From positions 1 to 64,000 of the forward strand of contig NZ_JAGGLT010000002.1 in assembly GCF_017874545.1 (NCBI RefSeq): DNA of 64,000 nt. The letters run 5' to 3'. Positions 18,820 through 27,377 of the stretch are shown piece by piece; the first letter of the stretch is position 1, and every line of letters starts with the position of its first letter. Origin of the DNA: Thermoanaerobacterium butyriciformans (GTDB lineage: Bacteria; Bacillota; Thermoanaerobacteria; Thermoanaerobacterales; Thermoanaerobacteraceae). Both the position numbers and the translations under genes were made by a program. The notes below the pieces were generated by a model. That model ran no database searches. It was not told where the DNA came from and saw only the letters and a list, made by a program, of their open reading frames with translations.

Positions 18820-19092
18820 TCACTCAATCATATCAATCAGTTTCGTTTTATCGTACAGAACAATCTCTCTAAAAATTTCCTCTTTTTTGTCTCTTATTAT
18901 GTCGCTCAACGGACCTTTATTGTCATAAAATGTGCATTGGTAGCGTCCTGGCTGTTTTGCACAGGGCGAAACAATGCAACGAAGTCCGTTTCCAAGATCA
19001 AAGGAAACTGCGGTACAATTGATGTACCGCAATAATTTTTTATATTGTTTATCATACTGCCTTGCGTATTTTTCAAGCAGCACAATCATCAC
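18820..19092 (-). CDS. Hypothetical protein
   Basis: 90 residues, basic N-terminal half (KYARQYDKQYKKLLRY) and two Cys residues in a beta-rich middle. It overlaps the upstream gene by 4 bp (19089-19092), so translation is likely coupled. Not recognised. Confidence 0.55.
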   Translation of the reverse strand: MMIVLLEKYARQYDKQYKKLLRYINCTAVSFDLGNGLRCIVSPCAKQPGRYQCTFYDNKGPLSDIIRDKKEEIFREIVLYDKTKLIDMIE

Positions 19093-19316
19093 TCCTTTAT
19101 AATTTTTAAAACATACCAGAAACTGTCCTCCTGCTCAACTTCAAAAGGCATAGAATGTTTCTTAAGTATGTTGACGAATTTTGGAAGATGATCTTTGCCT
19201 ACATGAATGTATCCATGCCTATACAAAGTGTTAAAAAAGCAGGAATATGGTTCCTGCCTTACGTCCTCAAAAACTTTCGCAAATTTTTCCTCCTGACTTT
19301 TAGAATATGGCCACAT
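19089..19316 (-). CDS. Hypothetical protein
   Basis: 75 residues starting MWPYSKSQEEKFAKVFED. This ATG follows AAAGGAGGACTTT; upstream in-frame starts lack a ribosome site. Aromatic-rich with a mixed fold. Not recognised. Its stop overlaps the start of the next gene. Confidence 0.55.
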   Translation of the reverse strand: MWPYSKSQEEKFAKVFEDVRQEPYSCFFNTLYRHGYIHVGKDHLPKFVNILKKHSMPFEVEQEDSFWYVLKIIKE

Positions 19317-19350
19317 AATAAAGTCCTCCTTTTTTTCTTCAAAAATTAAA

Positions 19351-19394
19351 AAAGGCATATTCAAAAACCTTACTTTAGTTTTGAATATGCCTTA
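19351..19394 (-). terminator. Terminator-like hairpin
   Basis: AAGGCATATTCAAAA pairs with TTTTGAATATGCCTT, followed on the minus strand by a T run. An almost identical hairpin occurs at 33149-33192, so the terminator itself is duplicated in the element. Confidence 0.8.
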
Positions 19395-19414
19395 ATTGAC
19401 GTGGATTTCGCCTT

Positions 19415-19777
19415 TTAGATTTTTAAAATGGTTACATTGATGATAGATTTTGAAATATTATTTTGATCCGCCTTTGAAAATTTCCTTATGATAATTTTGA
19501 TATTTTTTAAGCTATTGATAGGTTTTGAGTTGTATGTTTGATGTAATATATCCTGCAAAAACAATTGATAAATCAGTTTATTGATTACTTCTGCTAACAC
19601 AATAGGACTTATATATAATTGACATTTATTATCTAAAAGTATTTTAGAGACGTCTATACATTCTTGAAATTTTCTGTCCTTTTTGTCCAATAAAGCTAAT
19701 AAAAAACAAGCGTCAATAAATACGCTTGTTTTTGAAGAGAATACTGTATTATCAAAAGGATATACAATTTCCTTCAT
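19415..19777 (-). CDS. PIN-domain protein, probable toxin
   Basis: About 120 residues. FIDACFLLALLDKKD has the first catalytic Asp of PIN ribonucleases and ISPIVLAEVINKL matches the conserved Glu helix. The last acidic motif is weak and the C-terminus is short, so activity is uncertain. The start is ATG 19775-19777, overlapping the TGA of the upstream antitoxin-like gene, the usual toxin-antitoxin arrangement. Confidence 0.65.
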   Translation of the reverse strand: MKEIVYPFDNTVFSSKTSVFIDACFLLALLDKKDRKFQECIDVSKILLDNKCQLYISPIVLAEVINKLIYQLFLQDILHQTYNSKPINSLKNIKIIIRKFSKADQNNISKSIINVTILKI

Positions 19778-20004
19778 AAGCCAATTCTCTCCTCTTCGTA
19801 CATTTCTCTCATCGATTTTCCGCCACCACATATGACAGGAAATCCTAATTCTGAATATTGAATTATAGGAGTTGGCTTATCTTTGAATTTAAAAATTTTA
19901 TTAACTTTTTTCTTGGAAGCTTTTTTCTTCTTTTTCAATTTAATCGCCTCCATCATATCAATCTCTCCTTTTATTGTACCACTCACTTGAATTTTTGTTA
20001 ACAT
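19774..20004 (-). CDS. Putative antitoxin of the PIN toxin
   Basis: 76 residues. It contains a very Lys-rich stretch (KLKKKKKASKKK) and ends KSMREMYEEERIGL, typical of small antitoxins that bind a PIN partner through the C-terminus. There are two good ribosome sites: before 20004 and before an internal MMEAIKLKK start about 16 codons in, so the shorter form may be made. It is the first gene after leader RNA copy 1. Confidence 0.6.
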   Translation of the reverse strand: MLTKIQVSGTIKGEIDMMEAIKLKKKKKASKKKVNKIFKFKDKPTPIIQYSELGFPVICGGGKSMREMYEEERIGL

Positions 20005-20033
20005 ATAAAATTCTCCTTTCTTTTAAAAAATAT

Positions 20034-20330
20034 AAAAAGGTATGCGCATACCTTGAAAATTCTGGAAATATATGCACATACCTTTCTTGCTAAACTAATC
20101 CACCTTTTATCACTGTGTACCAAAACATTTAGTCACACAGCGGTACACACTTATGCCTTCCTCCAATAAAATGGCATGCTTCAACATGCACAAATACCTA
20201 ATTTTACGGCAGTGGGTATTATGCCGTTCAAGTACGCTATCAACCACTCATTCGAGATCCTCCTCCGCAATGTGAGTGGAACGGAAAATATGGAGGTTCG
20301 TACTTTTTCCGATAGGTTGACTTGAATTTC
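20034..20330 (-). ncRNA. Structured leader RNA, copy 1
   Basis: About 290 nt transcribed leftwards ahead of the antitoxin gene. Visible pairings are TTCAAGT/ACTTGAA and CTATC/GATAG (long-range stem); CCTCC/GGAGG; CCACTCA/TGAGTGG, which crosses TCCG/CGGA; ACGGCA/TGCCGT, whose loop AATACC can pair with the downstream GGTATT (pseudoknot); and TGTGTACC/GGTACACA. It ends in the palindrome AAGGTATGCGCATACCTT plus T run (20037-20054). The same stems with different bases occur in copies 2 and 3. No ORF of note lies inside. Confidence 0.85.
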
Positions 20331-20336
20331 TAATTT

Positions 20337-20366
20337 AGTATATGCTCAAAAATTAAAAAAAGTCAA
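20337..20366 (-). promoter_or_regulatory. Sigma-A promoter of leader copy 1
   Basis: On the minus strand TTGACT (20361-20366) and TATACT (20337-20342) are separated by 18 bp, just upstream of the conserved leader start. Confidence 0.85.
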
Positions 20367-20371
20367 GAAAA

Positions 20372-20401
20372 AAATAAAAAAGCAGGCTTGTTATGCCTGC
20401 T
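20372..20401 (-). terminator. Intrinsic terminator after the SNF2 gene
   Basis: GCAGGC/GCCTGC stem (20382-20400) followed on the minus strand by TTTTTTATTTTTTT. It separates the 27.7-20.4 kb operon from the next promoter. Confidence 0.85.
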
Positions 20402-22982
20402 GTAAAGCGTCAAAATCGAAACAAAGTTGTTCGACTGTTTGAGATTTTTTCTTTTTGGAATAATTGACTTTGACAGTTTTAAAGAATGTTGATAAATCAA
20501 TGACATTATCGCTTTGAGCCTGCCAAATCTTTTCTATACTAATGTTCTCGTCAAGTCCATTGACAAGGCTTTTTGCAAGCTCAACCATGATGTTGCTTGT
20601 ATTGGATAAAGCTCGCAAGCCTTCTTCTGAAAACTTTCCTTCAATGTTCATTGCAGCTTCAAGTTTACTGCCCATCAAGGCAAGTGCATTGTACTGTAAG
20701 GTGTCTTTATAGACCATAAACACAACTTTAACAGGTTTTGTCTGTCCGATTCTCCATGATCTTTTGCTTGCCTGTCTTAACGTGAACGTATTGTAGCCTG
20801 TTTCATAAAAAATGATTGTAGGAAAGTCCAGAAGGTCAAGTCCTGTTTTGACAAGCTCAAAGTTAGAAATAATGCACCTGTATCCGTCCTTGACTTTCTC
20901 GTCAAGCCATTCCTCACGTTTTTCCTGCTTTATTGAGGTTTTAAGTGTGCATGTTTTAATACCTATACCATTTAGCAGATTTTCAAGACGTTTTGTGACG
21001 TCTTTTTGTCCTGTGAATTGTGCATATATAAACACGTTTCTGCCTTTGTTAGTTTCGTCTAATACATAATTTAGCAAATGCTGCTCTTTGTTATAAATAA
21101 AATCTTCAGGCAGGTCTTTTGGAACAATTTGATAATAGTCTGTTACAGGTATTGCTTCGTTGTTGAAAGGACTGTCAGGATACCTTAAAAGCGTCATCAG
21201 GTACGTTGACAGCATGTTTTTGTCAGCATTAAAGATTGCATTTTTAAGTTCATCTGCCAGATCGTCATAGGCTTCTTTAAGTTCGTTATCAGGTTCTATA
21301 ATCTGGACTTCTTCTGTGTATTTCGGCAGGTTTTGCTGCAAGTCTGATAACTGGAGAAATACACACTGATCTAGCAGAAATTTTGAAAATATTAAAGGTG
21401 AAATGACAGGAAGCATGCGCTTTTTGGTACTTTTTTGTCTGCCTTTTGATGTTTTGTTATATTCACTGTCTTTCTCCTTGATTATTGTTTCTATGGCACC
21501 ATACCGCTCCACAAAAAGTGTTGTATCGTTATATTTTATTCCGTCCTTTAGCATTGCTTCTGGATTAAGCCTGTATAGAAGATAAAATACATCTGTCGGA
21601 TAACCTCCAAGCAATGTTCCAGTCAAGGCTATTGTCTTTTTGCACGAGCTTGACAAAGTGCCAAAGCTGTTTCCTTGCGCTGTGTCTCCGCCTTTTAATT
21701 CGTGTACTTCATCAGCGATGAAATAGTCGAAAAATCCTTTCATGTGACGCTTGATATATTCTGCTACGGGATACCTGCGAAAACTGTCTTTGTCTGCCTG
21801 CCATAGTTTTGTTTTGCAGTACGGACATTTATCGTTTTTTGTTGTATGCGATTTAAAATAATCTTCCGTCAGAGGAACGTCATCTTTGTCTACAAATGTT
21901 TTTCCGCATACAGGACATGATATATGTCCGTTCAGATGTTTTATAACAGCAACTTTTTCGGCGTATCCTAATTTTGCTTTGTCCTTTGATATGATATAGT
22001 ATCTTATTTTGTCCTTTGTTTTTGGTATTTTTAAGACATCTTTCCAGCTTTCCATTATCACTGCATTTGCATCAGGTATTGTAGCTGCTATCTGCCTTTT
22101 CCACTTGTTAACCAGATGTCCAGGACACATGACAAGTGCATTATAAGGCTTGCCATCAGCATGAATATACGGTATTGGCGGTCCTATCAATGCTGTCTTG
22201 CCAGTTCCCATTTCACCTACAACAACAATGTTTTTCTTTCTTTTTAGTGTTTCGACAGACGCCATTATAACGTCCTCTTGAGCCTTAAAAGGTTTTATTT
22301 TTAAAGTCTTTATAAGTTCGTTATTTTTAGGCTTAAGAGGATCATATAAAGGCTTGTAGGTTTCTTCGATTTTCTGTGAAAATGTATTGGAATATTTCTT
22401 GAGGTAGTCCGCCATTGTTATGTTATCCACGTCAAAGTCAAGCTCACCGTTAATGGTTATACTGCCACATTCAAGTCCTTCCAAAACTATTTCGGTTAAC
22501 TCATCTTCAGTTATATTAAGCCTGTATACGTCTATATTAATGCCATATACATTTTGATATAACAGATAATCTTGATTTATAAGCTGTTTTATAAGCCAGT
22601 CTGCCCACCTGTCTAACAATGGCACTGTGAATTTTTCCTGCAAGACTTTCATAACTGCATGTGTTTTGTCGTTATTCCATACAATAATAAGTGGTCTTTC
22701 TACTTGCATATTAAAGGCATCTTCAGAAATCATTATTGTGTGCGTATATTCGTCTATTTTTTCAGAAAAAGTCTTGTATCCTCCTTTTGGATAATAATAG
22801 CCATGATCAAGATTAATTGTTTTGCGTTTCCATATTGCAGCTTTAATGCTTTGTACGGCACTGTCAAAACCTGCAAAACTGACAAAGTTAAGCTGCCAGG
22901 TTATAGGATCGTATGAATAAAAATCGGCGTATGCATAAACATACGCCTTTTTCTCGCTGTCATAAACTTCTATATTGTACAT
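20391..22982 (-). CDS. SNF2-family helicase with internal zinc ribbon
   Basis: 863 residues. Walker A is GEMGTGKT (around 258) and the DExH-type box is in FIADEVHELKGGDT. A zinc insertion (CPVCGKTF and CPYCKTKLW) sits between them. ALTGTLLGGYPTDV and the C-terminal RQASKRSWRIGQTKPV are the SNF2 motif VI signature. The N-terminal ~220 residues are unassigned. Such proteins translocate on double-stranded DNA. It lies 14 bp downstream of an adenine methyltransferase gene, a pairing common on large mobile elements. Confidence 0.88.
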   Translation of the reverse strand: MYNIEVYDSEKKAYVYAYADFYSYDPITWQLNFVSFAGFDSAVQSIKAAIWKRKTINLDHGYYYPKGGYKTFSEKIDEYTHTIMISEDAFNMQVERPLIIVWNNDKTHAVMKVLQEKFTVPLLDRWADWLIKQLINQDYLLYQNVYGINIDVYRLNITEDELTEIVLEGLECGSITINGELDFDVDNITMADYLKKYSNTFSQKIEETYKPLYDPLKPKNNELIKTLKIKPFKAQEDVIMASVETLKRKKNIVVVGEMGTGKTALIGPPIPYIHADGKPYNALVMCPGHLVNKWKRQIAATIPDANAVIMESWKDVLKIPKTKDKIRYYIISKDKAKLGYAEKVAVIKHLNGHISCPVCGKTFVDKDDVPLTEDYFKSHTTKNDKCPYCKTKLWQADKDSFRRYPVAEYIKRHMKGFFDYFIADEVHELKGGDTAQGNSFGTLSSSCKKTIALTGTLLGGYPTDVFYLLYRLNPEAMLKDGIKYNDTTLFVERYGAIETIIKEKDSEYNKTSKGRQKSTKKRMLPVISPLIFSKFLLDQCVFLQLSDLQQNLPKYTEEVQIIEPDNELKEAYDDLADELKNAIFNADKNMLSTYLMTLLRYPDSPFNNEAIPVTDYYQIVPKDLPEDFIYNKEQHLLNYVLDETNKGRNVFIYAQFTGQKDVTKRLENLLNGIGIKTCTLKTSIKQEKREEWLDEKVKDGYRCIISNFELVKTGLDLLDFPTIIFYETGYNTFTLRQASKRSWRIGQTKPVKVVFMVYKDTLQYNALALMGSKLEAAMNIEGKFSEEGLRALSNTSNIMVELAKSLVNGLDENISIEKIWQAQSDNVIDLSTFFKTVKVNYSKKKKSQTVEQLCFDFDALQQA

Positions 22983-22996
22983 TTCTGAATTCCTCC

Positions 22997-23983
22997 TTAA
23001 ATTAATTCTTTTATTTCTCCATTTTTTGTCAGTATCTTTATGCTGACACTTAATTCTTCTGTTTTTTTGACTGTCTGTTCGCCTGTTTCTTCATCCTCCT
23101 CCAGGCTTTTTCTTTCAGTTTTATTAACAATGCCTTTTACAACATGTCCGTCCATTTCACCATTAAGGCTGCCAGTTGCTAACAGAAGTCCTATGTGTGC
23201 CATGTGCAGTGGCAATGGCGGACGTTTTTCTTCCTGTTCCTGTAGTGTTTCAAATTGTTTTTTGACATTAAATAATAAATTCGATTCTGAAAGTTTTTTC
23301 TGTAAATAATTTTCATCAATATAACCATTATTGAAGTACTTTGGCGGAATCGTTACAGGAACTTTATAGACAGGTTCGGATAAAAGCGGTATTTCTTCTA
23401 AATTTGTATTTGCTTTTTCAGCCTTTAACAGTTTTTCAACATCACTTGCGATAACTTTTTTGTTTCTTTTTTTGATGCCGAAAATAACAACCTGTTTATA
23501 TGCCTTATATTCTTCGTCAGTAAAGCGGTATACTTTTATGTCAGCAAAAGCATAGCTTAAGAGTCTTGCTGTGTCATGTATGATATGCTGTGGAATTATA
23601 TAAACTAATATACCGCCTGTAGTCAGGTACTTTATTGTCTTTTTAAGAAAAATCAATTCTTTTCTTTCACCATTTTCGTCAGTATCATATGGCGGATTTA
23701 GAAAAAGTATGGAAAAGGCATTGTTTTGCGTTATCATTTCTTCATATCCACCATATAAAGTACGTGTGAGTTTTTCACAGGCTTTGCTATATCTTTGATA
23801 GTCCAGTTCCACGCCATAAGTGCGTCCGTTATTGTCTATTAAATTACTTATTGCGTCACCTTCACCACAGCATGGATCAAGGACGTTATATTGCGTTGGA
23901 AAATCTAAAAAAGACTTAATGCGATCTACTATACTATTGGGCGTAGGATAATAGCCCATCTTATATTTTCCTTCAATTCTCAT
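22997..23983 (-). CDS. N6-adenine DNA methyltransferase-like protein
   Basis: 328 residues. YYPTPNSIVDRIKSF is the usual opening, VLDPCCGEGDAI the S-adenosylmethionine site, and FLNPPYD the catalytic NPPY motif. A helical and beta-rich C-terminal half follows. It resembles the DUF6094 group of solitary methyltransferases on plasmids and phages. It may protect the element from restriction or work with the adjacent SNF2 protein. Its start overlaps the previous gene by 4 bp. Confidence 0.85.
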   Translation of the reverse strand: MRIEGKYKMGYYPTPNSIVDRIKSFLDFPTQYNVLDPCCGEGDAISNLIDNNGRTYGVELDYQRYSKACEKLTRTLYGGYEEMITQNNAFSILFLNPPYDTDENGERKELIFLKKTIKYLTTGGILVYIIPQHIIHDTARLLSYAFADIKVYRFTDEEYKAYKQVVIFGIKKRNKKVIASDVEKLLKAEKANTNLEEIPLLSEPVYKVPVTIPPKYFNNGYIDENYLQKKLSESNLLFNVKKQFETLQEQEEKRPPLPLHMAHIGLLLATGSLNGEMDGHVVKGIVNKTERKSLEEDEETGEQTVKKTEELSVSIKILTKNGEIKELI

Positions 23984-24213
23984 TTAACTTCCTCCTTTAA
24001 CATTTTTTGTAGAAACTTTGGCAGCTTTTTTATTTGTCCTTTTTGCCACAATGTATATATTTCCGCACACTTGCACTGAAACTGTCCGTCATTAAGTATC
24101 CCTAAAGCTGCTTCTGTTTCTATTTCTTCTTGTTTATGATTCAGAAATATAAGTTGTCTGTTTTTGACACCAATTTTATGAATTCCTCCGTTGCAATACA
24201 GGAAATAGTACAT
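23980..24213 (-). CDS. Member of a four-gene paralogous family (QLIFLNH motif)
   Basis: 77 residues starting MYYFLYCNGGIHKIGVKNRQLIFLNH... It matches the N-terminal modules of genes at 33550, 34259 and 36488, with the core pattern HxIGxxxxxQLIFxNHxxxE and a following Ala-Leu/Cys segment. It is the shortest member. Two strands plus two helices are likely. The family is unknown to me. Confidence 0.6.
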   Translation of the reverse strand: MYYFLYCNGGIHKIGVKNRQLIFLNHKQEEIETEAALGILNDGQFQCKCAEIYTLWQKGQIKKLPKFLQKMLKEEVK

Positions 24214-24243
24214 CTCACGTCCTCCTTTATTTAAAAAAATATA

Positions 24244-24276
24244 AAGGTGCAGCTAAAATTAATTAGTTGCACCTTT
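24244..24276 (-). terminator. Terminator-like hairpin
   Basis: AAGGTGCA and TGCACCTT pair around a ~16-nt AT loop and are followed on the minus strand by TATATTTTTTT. It lies between the 75-residue gene and the next ribosome site. Confidence 0.75.
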
Positions 24277-24282
24277 TGATTG

Positions 24283-24510
24283 TTACTTTATGTTGTATTT
24301 TTGCGCAAAGTAGTTAACAACGTCAGGTACGTACTTTTTATAGTACGGTTGATTGTCTTTGCACCACTTTTTAAGTTCTTCTTTTGTTCTGATTGGTCTC
24401 ATAAAGCTTCTACCTGACTGTATAATGTCTAACTGTGGTTCTAATTCATTGATAAAATCTCTAACAGTCCAGCCTTCATAAATTTCCTTATCAAAATTTA
24501 TTTTTGCCAT
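24283..24510 (-). CDS. Hypothetical protein
   Basis: 75 residues, starting MAKINFDKEIYEGWTVRDFI and ending with a Tyr/Lys-rich stretch. Its start overlaps the stop of the upstream gene. Not recognised. Confidence 0.55.
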   Translation of the reverse strand: MAKINFDKEIYEGWTVRDFINELEPQLDIIQSGRSFMRPIRTKEELKKWCKDNQPYYKKYVPDVVNYFAQKYNIK

Positions 24511-24944
24511 TATAATTCCTCCTTTTCACTTTTTTGTAAAAATGTGCTTTGCAACCTTTTGAAAAGTTTTGACGCACTTTTAGGATCACTGTAACTAATT
24601 CCGTATCCTTCACCAAAGTTGCAGTGATCCCAGTCTAAAAAATTATCCCAGTCCAAGTAGATTATGCCTTTAAGTCTACTCTTTCTACCAGTTGTCAATG
24701 AACGGAACTCTTTTTCAGACAAATAATGTCTGACTATTTTTTTAAACCAACGTGGATGGTCTAATCTAAACAATTCCTCGCCTGTACCTAAGTCTATAAT
24801 AGATGTACCATCCGCCAAATTGTTAAAATATATTAACAGGTTGTCTTCTGTGACAATGGCATAATCATATACGCCATCATACACATCGCAACCATATATT
24901 ACGCCTTTTTGCATTTTATCTAAATTTCCTATGCTGACTGCCAT
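24510..24944 (-). CDS. Hypothetical protein
   Basis: 144 residues from MAVSIGNLDKMQKG. This start is chosen because AAAGGAGGAATTG lies just before it; the longer frame would overlap the upstream gene by 31 bp. The sequence is beta-rich with many Asp and Trp (YLDWDNFLDWDHCNFGEG). Not recognised. Confidence 0.6.
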   Translation of the reverse strand: MAVSIGNLDKMQKGVIYGCDVYDGVYDYAIVTEDNLLIYFNNLADGTSIIDLGTGEELFRLDHPRWFKKIVRHYLSEKEFRSLTTGRKSRLKGIIYLDWDNFLDWDHCNFGEGYGISYSDPKSASKLFKRLQSTFLQKSEKEEL

Positions 24945-25144
24945 TACAATTCCTCCTTTGGAAATCTCCAACATCCTTTTTCTTCAGTCCAGTCACATTC
25001 CTTATAACCATCCAAATGGTCATAGCAGGTTGAACAAGGATTTAGAATGTGACCGCAATTAGGACAAGGTGTAGGCTCGTTTGCAGAGATTTCTGATTCT
25101 GTTCCACACCACGGACAATACTCGTACGTTTTTTCTTCCATCAT
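24944..25144 (-). CDS. Small double zinc-ribbon protein
   Basis: 66 residues with CPWCGTE, CPNCGH, CSTC and a further Cys pair, probably two zinc sites. Acidic. It lies 4 bp overlapping the ArdC-like gene upstream. Not recognised beyond the ribbon. Confidence 0.6.
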   Translation of the reverse strand: MMEEKTYEYCPWCGTESEISANEPTPCPNCGHILNPCSTCYDHLDGYKECDWTEEKGCWRFPKEEL

Positions 25145-25986
25145 TCTTCCTCCTTCACGCCTAATATATAGTCAACAGCCTTCTGTGCCTTGCCTGATGC
25201 GTGCACGATTAACGTCATGTCATCTTTTAAAACCTTAATCCAGCTTTGCAGATACGCAGCAGAATTTTCAATAGTCCTATTAAGAATACCAGCATGTTCA
25301 CATAACATGGCAGCACCAAGCTCTGCAACAAGTTCCTCTTTAGAATAGCTGTCACTGCCGAACATATGCTCATCAGGACTATTGCCGAACCTTTTAAGTC
25401 TTGTTTCATGTCCTGTTGAATGTACCATTTCGTGAAAAAGCGTTGAATAATACTCATTAATATCTCTGAAAAAGCCCTTTTCAGGCACATTTATAATGTC
25501 TTTAACTGGATAATAGCAGGCTTTATCAGGATTTTCATGGACTATTTCAGGGCATGTTTTATAGCCTGATATAACCTGTTCGGCTTCTTTTATAGGATCA
25601 TGTTCGATCTTTTCAAGCTTTGACGGTATGCCTTCTACGTCTTTTAAATTAAAGACGTGATAGTACTTTAATACAGGTATAGAAATTTCTTTTTCTTCTT
25701 CCTCTCCAGTTTCAACGTCTTTTATTTTTTCTGTTTTTTTGTATGACGTATAAAAGACAACCATCTCTGCCTTTGCGCCTTTTTTGATTTTGCCTTTTAA
25801 CTGCTGTATTTGATTGAATGTCAAGTATTCTCCGCCGTCCAAAAGCAACTTGTTAACGCCACTGTACGGTTTTCTTGTTACATAATTTAAGGCTGGAATA
25901 CTGTTCCAGCCTTTTCTCCACGGTATAATGCCTTGTTCCATTTTTTTTATTATACGGTCAGTAACATATTGGTAGACCTTATTCAT
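25141..25986 (-). CDS. ArdC-like antirestriction protein with metallopeptidase domain
   Basis: 281 residues. The N-terminal part (IIKKMEQGIIPWRKGW, LNYVTRKPYSGVNKLLL) is the ArdC single-strand-DNA-binding domain. The C-terminal half has a zincin motif HEMVHSTGH and a downstream Glu (EELVAELGAAML). ArdC family members protect incoming single-stranded DNA during conjugation and may act as antirestriction factors. The start follows AAAGGAGGAATTG. The gene fits a conjugative element. Confidence 0.88.
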   Translation of the reverse strand: MNKVYQYVTDRIIKKMEQGIIPWRKGWNSIPALNYVTRKPYSGVNKLLLDGGEYLTFNQIQQLKGKIKKGAKAEMVVFYTSYKKTEKIKDVETGEEEEKEISIPVLKYYHVFNLKDVEGIPSKLEKIEHDPIKEAEQVISGYKTCPEIVHENPDKACYYPVKDIINVPEKGFFRDINEYYSTLFHEMVHSTGHETRLKRFGNSPDEHMFGSDSYSKEELVAELGAAMLCEHAGILNRTIENSAAYLQSWIKVLKDDMTLIVHASGKAQKAVDYILGVKEEE

Positions 25987-26007
25987 GATTCAATTCCTCC
26001 TTTTGTT

Positions 26008-26225
26008 CTAACCATTTTTAGGTATTCTTTTATATAAAGATGGATTTTTGTCCACCCACGGTCCATCTACTGTAGTAAGAGGAACAGCAATTACTACTGG
26101 ATAACGTACAAGTTTAGGTATAGCAACAACTATAACTGGTCTTTTTCTTCTTGTTCATGTCCTCTAGGAGAATGTTTAGGCAATAAAATAAGGAGGATAT
26201 CACCTGGTTTTAAATCAGTTCTCAT
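26008..26225 (-). pseudogene. MazF-like toxin, frameshifted and shortened
   Basis: Reading from ATG 26223-26225 gives MRTDLKPGDILLILLP then GHEQEEK, the MazF opening. One base seems missing in a run of five A residues near 26140. In the next frame the protein continues RPVIVVAIPKLVRYPVVIAV, then DGPWVDKNPSLYKRIPKNG and stops at 26008-26010. The 218-bp length is one base short of whole codons. The C-terminal ~35 residues of a normal MazF are also missing. It overlaps the upstream antitoxin-like gene. Confidence 0.75.
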
Positions 26226-26400
26226 CAGGTCTTCCTCCTTCTACAACAATTCCAACACCTTCAATATATTTAACGGGTCTGCCTTTAGGTGGTCCTTCGG
26301 GACCCCAATCAAATTCAGGAAAGTTTACCAAATTTGCATTTAGCCATGCTTTATCCTCCTTAAGTATTTCTCTTTTGTTTTTATTCTTTAGACGTTTCAT
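26215..26400 (-). CDS. Antitoxin-like partner of the decayed mazF
   Basis: About 61 residues from MKRLKNKNKREILKED to VVEGGRPDEN. The start behind GGTGGTGAT is preferred over an ATG six codons upstream. It has a basic N-terminus and an acidic, Gly/Pro-rich tail (FPEFDWGPEGPPKG). Position directly before and overlapping the MazF-like frame suggests it is the antitoxin (inference). Confidence 0.5.
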   Translation of the reverse strand: MKRLKNKNKREILKEDKAWLNANLVNFPEFDWGPEGPPKGRPVKYIEGVGIVVEGGRPDEN

Positions 26401-26449
26401 AAATTTTATCACCACCATTTTTTCCTTAAATTATAGTTGACTTTTAAAC

Positions 26450-26482
26450 TAAAGCAAAGAGAAAAATCCTCTCTTTGCTTTA
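26450..26482 (-). terminator. Terminator-like hairpin
   Basis: AAAGCAAAGAG pairs with CTCTTTGCTTT around a short loop, overlapping the stop of the gene at 26480 and followed on the minus strand by TTTAGTTT. Confidence 0.65.
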
Positions 26483-26941
26483 AAAATGATAATCTATTGC
26501 TGAACCAAAGTAGTATTTTTGTCCTTCTTTCATTTCTCGTACAAATTCGTCAAAAGTAGCCCAACATTTATTGGTATATACATAAATCCCATATTTTTCT
26601 TCTATTAGATTTTTTATTTCGTATAAAAATAGTGTATTTGAATTGCCAATGAAATCTTTGAGAGTAAGATTCGCAATACGCTTTTTAAGTTTTTCTAATC
26701 TCGGTTTAAAAAATTTTTCTTTAAAACCTTTCTTAAAGACAATTGACTGCTCTGTTGGATCATGAACTATGCCGTAAGGCGTTAATGAAATAACAAGTTC
26801 ACTAATCGCTGCATCTCTGTCAATATCGCCATCAACATAATCAGCAATAATGCCTACAAAGTCGTCATATAATTCTTCTTCAGTCAAAAAATCGTCTTTA
26901 TCAATGATTTCATCATTCAACTGAAAAATTAAACCATGCAT
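26480..26941 (-). CDS. Hypothetical acidic protein
   Basis: 153 residues from MHGLIFQLNDEIIDKDDF, chosen because GAAAGGAGAAAT precedes it. The first 80 residues are very acidic and helical; the second half is basic and ends with aromatic residues. Not recognised. It is followed by a hairpin and the TA remnant. Confidence 0.55.
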   Translation of the reverse strand: MHGLIFQLNDEIIDKDDFLTEEELYDDFVGIIADYVDGDIDRDAAISELVISLTPYGIVHDPTEQSIVFKKGFKEKFFKPRLEKLKKRIANLTLKDFIGNSNTLFLYEIKNLIEEKYGIYVYTNKCWATFDEFVREMKEGQKYYFGSAIDYHF

Positions 26942-27032
26942 AATTATTTCTCCTTTCATTTTTCATTGATTTTTAAAAATTACTGCGTTATAATGGACGT
27001 AGCAGGACATTGCCTGCTTGACATTTCGCCTT

Positions 27033-27218
27033 TTATTTTAAATATAAGAGCTTCATTCCAAGCAATAACGCTAGTATAGTCCAGTATACTAGCGTTATTA
27101 CGTTGGCATTGTACCCAAACAGCTCAAAGATCATGTCAATGAGCGTTGCAGTACAATATTCATGAAGCTCTTTTAACGTATGTGGCACCTGTTCAGGCGT
27201 CACAGTACGCTTCTTCAA
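27033..27218 (-). CDS. Small single-pass membrane protein
   Basis: 61 residues starting at TTG behind AGGAGG. The C-terminal half is a hydrophobic helix (VITLVYWTILALLLGMKLLY). It is the first sizable gene after leader copy 2; a nine-codon frame (MMPMKVIVT) with AAGGAGG lies just before it and might be a leader peptide. Function unknown. Confidence 0.5.
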   Translation of the reverse strand: MKKRTVTPEQVPHTLKELHEYCTATLIDMIFELFGYNANVITLVYWTILALLLGMKLLYLK

Positions 27219-27282
27219 CTTTTAAAAACCTCCTATGTTACAATCACTTTCATAGGCATCATCCTCCTTTTATTTTTTTTGA

Positions 27283-27310
27283 TAAAAAATGGCACGCTTT
27301 TTTACGTGCC
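27283..27310 (-). terminator. Terminator between leader copy 2 and its first gene
   Basis: GGCACG and CGTGCC pair around TAAAAAAG and are followed on the minus strand by ATTTTTTAT. Transcription from the leader promoter must pass this to reach any gene, so it could be a control point. Confidence 0.8.
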
Positions 27311-27377
27311 TTTCCACCTTTATATTTTTTTATACAAGCAGGTTATCCTGCCTATTATTATGTCCATTATAACGCAG

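Noticed and set aside
25227-25490. 87-codon second frame inside the ArdC-like gene
   Set aside because: Wholly inside a clearly real gene, with no ribosome site; an out-of-frame shadow.
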